Shown piece by piece: positions 59,878 to 64,000 of a DNA stretch of 64,000 bases (positions within the stretch are counted from its first letter, which is position 1; every line of letters begins with the position of its first letter). A model generated the notes under the pieces. That model saw nothing but the letters and a program-made list of their open reading frames with translations. It was not told the origin of the DNA and did not search any database. A program made the position numbers and the translations under genes. Source of the DNA: Carettochelys insculpta (lineage: Eukaryota > Chordata > Testudines > Carettochelyidae). The stretch is taken from NCBI RefSeq assembly GCF_033958435.1, contig NC_134137.1:224357501-224421500 (forward strand), read 5' to 3'.

Positions 59878-61365
59878 ATGCCAGAGCAGACCCCAGAGGG
59901 CTTGTGTGGTCTCCACATGCAGGTGCTGCAGCTTCTGCTGCACCTCATCCTGGCCGCCCTCCTCTTCCTCCGTGGGGAGGAGCCCAGCAGTGGCTTTGAG
60001 GAGCATTCCATGGCTGCCACACGGGTGCTTCTGCGCTCTCCCCCTCAGGTGGCCAGGTGGGTCTGGAGGTACAGCACCAGCTCTGACTGGTGGAACCGGC
60101 TCATCATGGGGCAGTGGGACAACCAGCAGTGGCTCCAGAATTTCAGCATGAGAAAGGACACCTTCCTGGAGCTCTGTGTCTGACCTCTGTGCCTTGCCCC
60201 TGACGTCCAGGGACAGCCCACCCAGATGCAGGCCGCCATCCCCCTGGAGAAGTGGGTCACCATCACCCTATGGAAGACAGCCACCCCTGATAGCTATCAC
60301 TCCATAGGGAACCAATTTGGTGTGGCCAAGTCCACTGCTGGGACTGTTCTCATGCCAGTGAGGCACTCTCAGGCTGTAGGCTCTGCACAGTGGGGTGGGG
60401 GTGGGGGTTGTCTTGCCCAAGAGGGGACCCTTAGGGAGCAGGTCAGGGGTGCGAGCGGTGGTGGGGAAAACCATGTCCCCAGGGAACCATGCAGTCCTGC
60501 CCTCACACATACCTGCTGCCAGTAGGTGGCCTTACAAGTGAGGATTCCTGGATAGCTCGAGGGGAGAAGGCGGGGGGGGGGGCAGGGGAGTCCCCTGGGG
60601 CCAAAGGGTTCCCTCCCTCAGACCGTGACATCTGTGTTTGGTCCACTCCCCTTGCAGGTCATGGTGGCCATCAACACCATCCTGCTTTGGAGGGCTTCTA
60701 TCTCCCTCCTGTTGTAGAAGGTTGTCTGTCTTCACCACCCTGGGGTTCCCCAATTCCCCTGGGGTGATCTCTGGGACTCACATCCCCATCCATGTCCCAA
60801 ACCACAAGGTGGCCAGGTTCATCAACTGCAAGGGACATCACTCTGTTGCGCTACAGGCCCTCACTGACCACCAGAGACGGTTCCTCGACATTGATAGTGG
60901 GTGGTCTGGCCAGGCAGACATTGTGCAAGTGTTCCACAACTCCAGCCATGCTGGAGGATTTGGGCTGGTGCCTTTGTCGCCCACTAGGAGCTGGTGGTTG
61001 GGAACATGCAGATGCCATTGTGCATGGTGGGGAACACTGCCCTGGCTCATGAGGCTATTTACGGGCACATAGACCTGAGCCAGGAACTCTTTAATGCCCA
61101 ACTCAACTGTGCACAGAGCCAAATCAAGTGTGCCTTTGGCCACCTCAAAGCACATTTTAGATGCCTTCTGACTTGGCTGGATGTGGAGGAGCATAATGTC
61201 CACCTGTTGTGGGTGGACCACCACGTAGTGGCCACCTGTTGTGCTCCCCACAATATTGTGGAAGGAAAGGGCCCAGGGCCCCCACTAACCCTTCCCACAG
61301 CCCCACCCAGCAAGGGTCTCAGGCCAACAGCTCTATCCCATCCCCACCGCAAGCCCCCCTCTTAA
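59878..61365 (+). pseudogene. Harbinger transposase pseudogene, triad lost
   Basis: Exon 1 from ATG 59878 to 60357 encodes WRYSTSSDWWNRLIMGQWD and WLQNFSMRKDTFLEL, then a TGA at 60181-60183 interrupts. After it the frame continues with AAIPLEKWVTITLWKTATPD and a helix-turn-helix-like SYHSIGNQFGVAKSTAGTV. The intron 60358-60657 (GTGAGG...TTGCAG) is at the same codon as in the intact copy. Exon 2 is broken by at least two frameshifts. All three catalytic positions are changed: first Asp to Ser in ISGTHIPI (60770), second Asp to Asn (61033), Glu to Lys in QIKCAFGHLK (61126). The coding similarity fades after about 61270. Confidence 0.85.
60358..60657 (+). other. Intron of the dead Harbinger transposase, 300 bp
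   Basis: The donor CCA|GTGAGG and acceptor CCCCTTGCAG|GTC sit at the same codon as the 120-bp intron at 16746-16865. Confidence 0.75.
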
Positions 61366-61393
61366 CCCACTCACCCATCTTCGATCCCTACCT

Positions 61394-61399
61394 AATAAA
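61394..61399 (+). promoter_or_regulatory. Poly(A) signal AATAAA of the dead transposase gene
   Basis: AATAAA lies between the convergent genes, in the position equivalent to 17727 in the other copy. Confidence 0.55.
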
Positions 61400-61749
61400 G
61401 AGGAAAGTGGAGGTGATGGTCAAATAACTTGTTTACTTACAAAAAGATAAATGTGCTGGAAATGAACACTGTGCAAAAATCTATTTACAATGTGCAAGAA
61501 AATATAACTATATACAGTGGGTGGGGAGGCTTGGGACGGGGGTGGGTGGCATCTGAATTTGGAAGAGGGGACTTGGGATAGCAGGTGATGGGGCATTAGT
61601 CCATGGAGGGGGTGGGGAGCTGCAAACTCATGGGGGAGCAGGACCCCAAGCAGTGTTGGCCTCGGGATCCCCTCCCGCCACAGGTTTGGGATCCCTATTG
61701 GGGCTGGGAGCACAAGGGGGTTCAGTGACGATGGGGCTGCAGCAGGGTC

Positions 61750-63396
61750 AGGCTTGGCAGAGGGAGTAGGGAGTCTGGGGACATAGGGGCAGGTATTGCA
61801 GGGATGGCCTGGGAGCAGGGAGTATGGCCATAGCATGGAAAACCTGGGGGGCAAAGAGGGTAGCCATAGCCATCACCCACTGAACAGGGTCCATCACACC
61901 CTGGGGGATGGCTGGCAGGGGAGGGGGGCAGAAGTGGGGGGAGTGGCGGCGGCAGCCATGGGTAACTGGCCTAACTGGTCCTGCCAAACACTGTTGATGG
62001 CATCTAACTGGGACATCAGTTAGTCCTAGACCTGCATCTGGCCCTCCCAGGCTTCCCATAGCCACCACTCCAAGAGGTTGGTGAGACTCCAGAGGGTGGC
62101 GGTGTAGGCCCTCTGGAGGTTGTCATTGCCCCTTCAACAACCTCTCTGGCCATGGGCTCGCTTTTGCCTTGGTGGGGTGCCGGCTGGTTCAGGTGTCGGT
62201 CCTGGGGCTGGCGCTGGCAGGGAGATGGGGCTGGCACAGCCCTCAGGTGGTGCAGCTGTGAGGAAGACAAGGAGGAGAGATGGTGAGTCATTCATGCAAC
62301 ACAACCCCTCCGGTCCTGACCCCCACTCACTATGAATGGCAGCCACCACTCCTCAGGCCAATTGACAGGATTGTTCCCAGAGCACGGGCACGTGTGCCCT
62401 TCATGGCTGTCCCTGCCACATGGGGCTCCCCTGTGCCTCAGAGACTGGGCCCACTGTGGGACCCTTCCCTCCCCCACCCTGCTCTATGGGCTAGCGGCCA
62501 AGTGGGGCTGTCTGGCCACAGAGGGGTCCCCGCATGGGCAGCGGGTGCTGCAGGCACAGGCTGGCCCTCCCCGGGGCCACTCCGCATGCATGCAGCTTGC
62601 AGCACTGTCCACGGGAGTGGGTGCTGACTGTTGCCTGCAGGCATGCCCGTGTGCCAGGAGCCACACTCCTCAGTGTGTCTGGGGTCAGGCCATCACCCAT
62701 GTGGCTGGCCCTCTTCCAGATGAGGCTGGGTCTGGGTCTGGCACTCCCCCCGCATGCCCTGGGGGTGCGCGTTGCATGGGGTACTTACCAGAGAGTCCCA
62801 CAAAGAGGTCCGGGAATGCGCTCGATGTGGCCTGGCTGGAGGACCCTTAGTCCAGGGTTATCGCTAGTGTGCCCTGCTGGCCTTGGAATCCATATCTTCT
62901 TCCAGCTCCGGCTCTGCCTGGGTTCCAGGCTGCTCCTCCTCCTCCTCCTGTGGCACCGCTGGTGGTGGGAGACCTCCTTGGCCGTGTTGACAGCAGCTGT
63001 CAGGGGGGCAGAGTCCTCACTGCTCAGGAGGCTGTGGAGCTTGTAATAGGAGGGGCAGGATGTGGGTCCTGCCCTGACCTCCTGGCAGTGTCACAGGCCC
63101 TGGTATACACCTGCTTCAGCTTCTTTACCTTCATCCAGACTTGCCTCTTCATCCAGGTGGTATGGCCCTGTGCTCCCAGGACGGTGGGTGAGCTGAGTGT
63201 AGGCCAGAGCATTCCTCCTCTTGGCCAAGGGGTCCATGAGGATGGCTTCTTCAGACAAGAGGCTGAGGTGGTCCTGCAGCTCAGGCCAAGTCAAGGATGG
63301 GGCCCATTGTTTTGTGCTCTGGTAATGCTCCTGGGACACTTCTGGCAGCTCCCTGGAGGGCCCCAGTGAGCCAGGGAGCTGCTGGCTTTTGGCCAC
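61750..63396 (-). pseudogene. Harbinger Myb/SANT-like gene, degenerate
   Basis: Exon 1 (about 63396-62789) keeps pieces of the trihelix domain in shifting frames: LTWPELQDHLSLLSEEAIL, AKRRNALAYTQL, then KVKKLKQVYTRACDTA. The exon-1 donor CTG|GTAAGT (62789/62788) and the exon-2 acceptor CCTCACAG|CTGCACCACC (62256/62255) match the splice positions of the Myb gene at 17958-19542. Exon 2 (62255 to about 61750) is Pro-rich and weakly similar. Frameshifts exclude a full product. Confidence 0.65.
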
Positions 63397-63834
63397 GGGA
63401 TGCTAATGTGCTCTGGAGAGTTGCTGCTGAGTGTCAGCTGAAGCTATGTGCTGTCCACATGCTCTCAGCTTCCTGACATGGGGTTTCCAGGGCTCCCTGA
63501 GCCTTTAAGAATGGCTGGCAGCAGGGTGCACAGAGCTTTGACTGCTGCAAACAGGGTGTCCCCTGCCCCTCCCCAGGAGGCCAGCAGGCCAGCACCGGGG
63601 AGGACTTATGTGTCAACAGTAGGCCTCCCTTCAGGGTGTCCACACGTGATTTCTCATGGGGAAAAGGCTGAATGCTGTTGACAATAGTGCTACATTCTCC
63701 TGATTTGCTGTCGGTAGAACACATTTTAGTGTGGATACTTTGTCAACAAAACTCTCTAGAGTGGACATCGTCAATGTATACAGTTAACCTTATTCATAAT
63801 TTTTTGCAGGATCTGGGCCATAGACTGCTCTTAG

Positions 63835-63915
63835 GAGCACAGCCCACCTCTTCCTAACACTTTTGTGCTGTGCCTAGCATAATGGAGTTGGGGCTTCTAT
63901 GTACTATTAAAAATA
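63835..63915 (+). repeat. Old SINE tail
   Basis: TGTGCTGTGCCTAGCATAATG with GGAGTTGGGGCTTCTATGTAC resembles the tail at 59085. The last bases to 64000 show nothing recognisable. Confidence 0.4.
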
Positions 63916-64000
63916 CAAAAAATTAATCCTTGATTTTGGGATTCCTTCCTTCTTCCTTCTCATGGAGTGTTAAGGGGGAAAAGGAAATAGTGAAAGCTGA

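Larger units (their letters stand above)
59217..63772. mobile_element. Diverged PIF/Harbinger DNA transposon, 4556 bp with SINE insertion
   Basis: The ends GGCTATGCCTACATTACAG (left) and, on the minus strand, GACGATGTCCACTCTAGAG (right) are flanked by AAT at 59214-59216 and 63773-63775. The interior repeats the layout of the 15903 element: transposase on +, Myb/SANT-like gene on -, each with one intron at the same place. Sequence divergence is large and the subterminal words differ (TTGTTGACA-type), so it represents a separate Harbinger lineage. Both genes are dead. Confidence 0.85.

Noticed and set aside
1..64000. CRISPR array, bacterial operon, prophage or toxin-antitoxin system
   Set aside because: No regular spaced repeats and no prokaryotic gene density; the repeat content is that of a reptile genome.

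Overview
The window looks like nuclear DNA from a turtle, most likely a cryptodire. There is no operon structure and no dense coding. Instead there are CR1 LINE fragments, the tRNA-derived Pol III SINE known from cryptodiran turtles, MIR-like SINE pieces, tRNA-headed SINEs with CR1-like tails, and many PIF/Harbinger-type DNA transposons and MITEs. The species assignment is an inference from repeat families recalled from memory, not from a search.

Layout. 1-7.6 kb: unrecognised sequence around a decayed CR1 copy (about 4150-5545) interrupted by a GA/GT compound microsatellite. 7.7-8.4 kb: a young-looking 711-bp Harbinger MITE. 10.7-12.0 kb: two further MITEs and a SINE with a perfect 13-bp target duplication. 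12.88-13.15 kb: the only candidate host-gene exon, an open terminal-exon-like segment of unknown gene. 15.9-19.9 kb: a nearly complete 4025-bp PIF/Harbinger transposon with its two genes converging: a DDE transposase on + (catalytic core intact, N-terminus broken) and a Myb/SANT-like protein on - (two or three lesions). 20-34.5 kb: sparse SINE/CR1/MITE remnants in unannotatable sequence. 34.5-39.7 kb: CR1 tail split by a hAT-like MITE, a 392-bp palindrome, a minisatellite, a roughly 880-bp TIR element and a SINE. 40-51 kb: mostly unrecognised, with old SINE fragments and one MITE. 51.5-54.8 kb: a Ty3/gypsy-like pol remnant on -, a head-to-head SINE pair, and a MITE nested inside another MITE. 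56.3-58.6 kb: a Tigger-like MITE, a GC-rich dispersed repeat and a hairpin MITE. 59.2-63.8 kb: a second, diverged PIF/Harbinger copy (4556 bp including a SINE) with the same two-gene layout and intron positions but a dead transposase.

How the parts work together. In PIF/Harbinger elements the DDE protein is the nuclease and the Myb/SANT protein binds DNA and helps bring the nuclease to the transposon ends. Here the 4-kb copy at 15.9 kb supplies the template for the short MITEs at 7.7 and 53.8 kb: they keep its two ends and the first codons of its transposase and lack the middle. Several other MITEs share similar terminal words and flanking 3-bp duplications. CpG decay in the shared TTCGAA-type words separates younger from older copies. 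No CRISPR, rRNA, functional tRNA gene or bacterial-type operon was seen.
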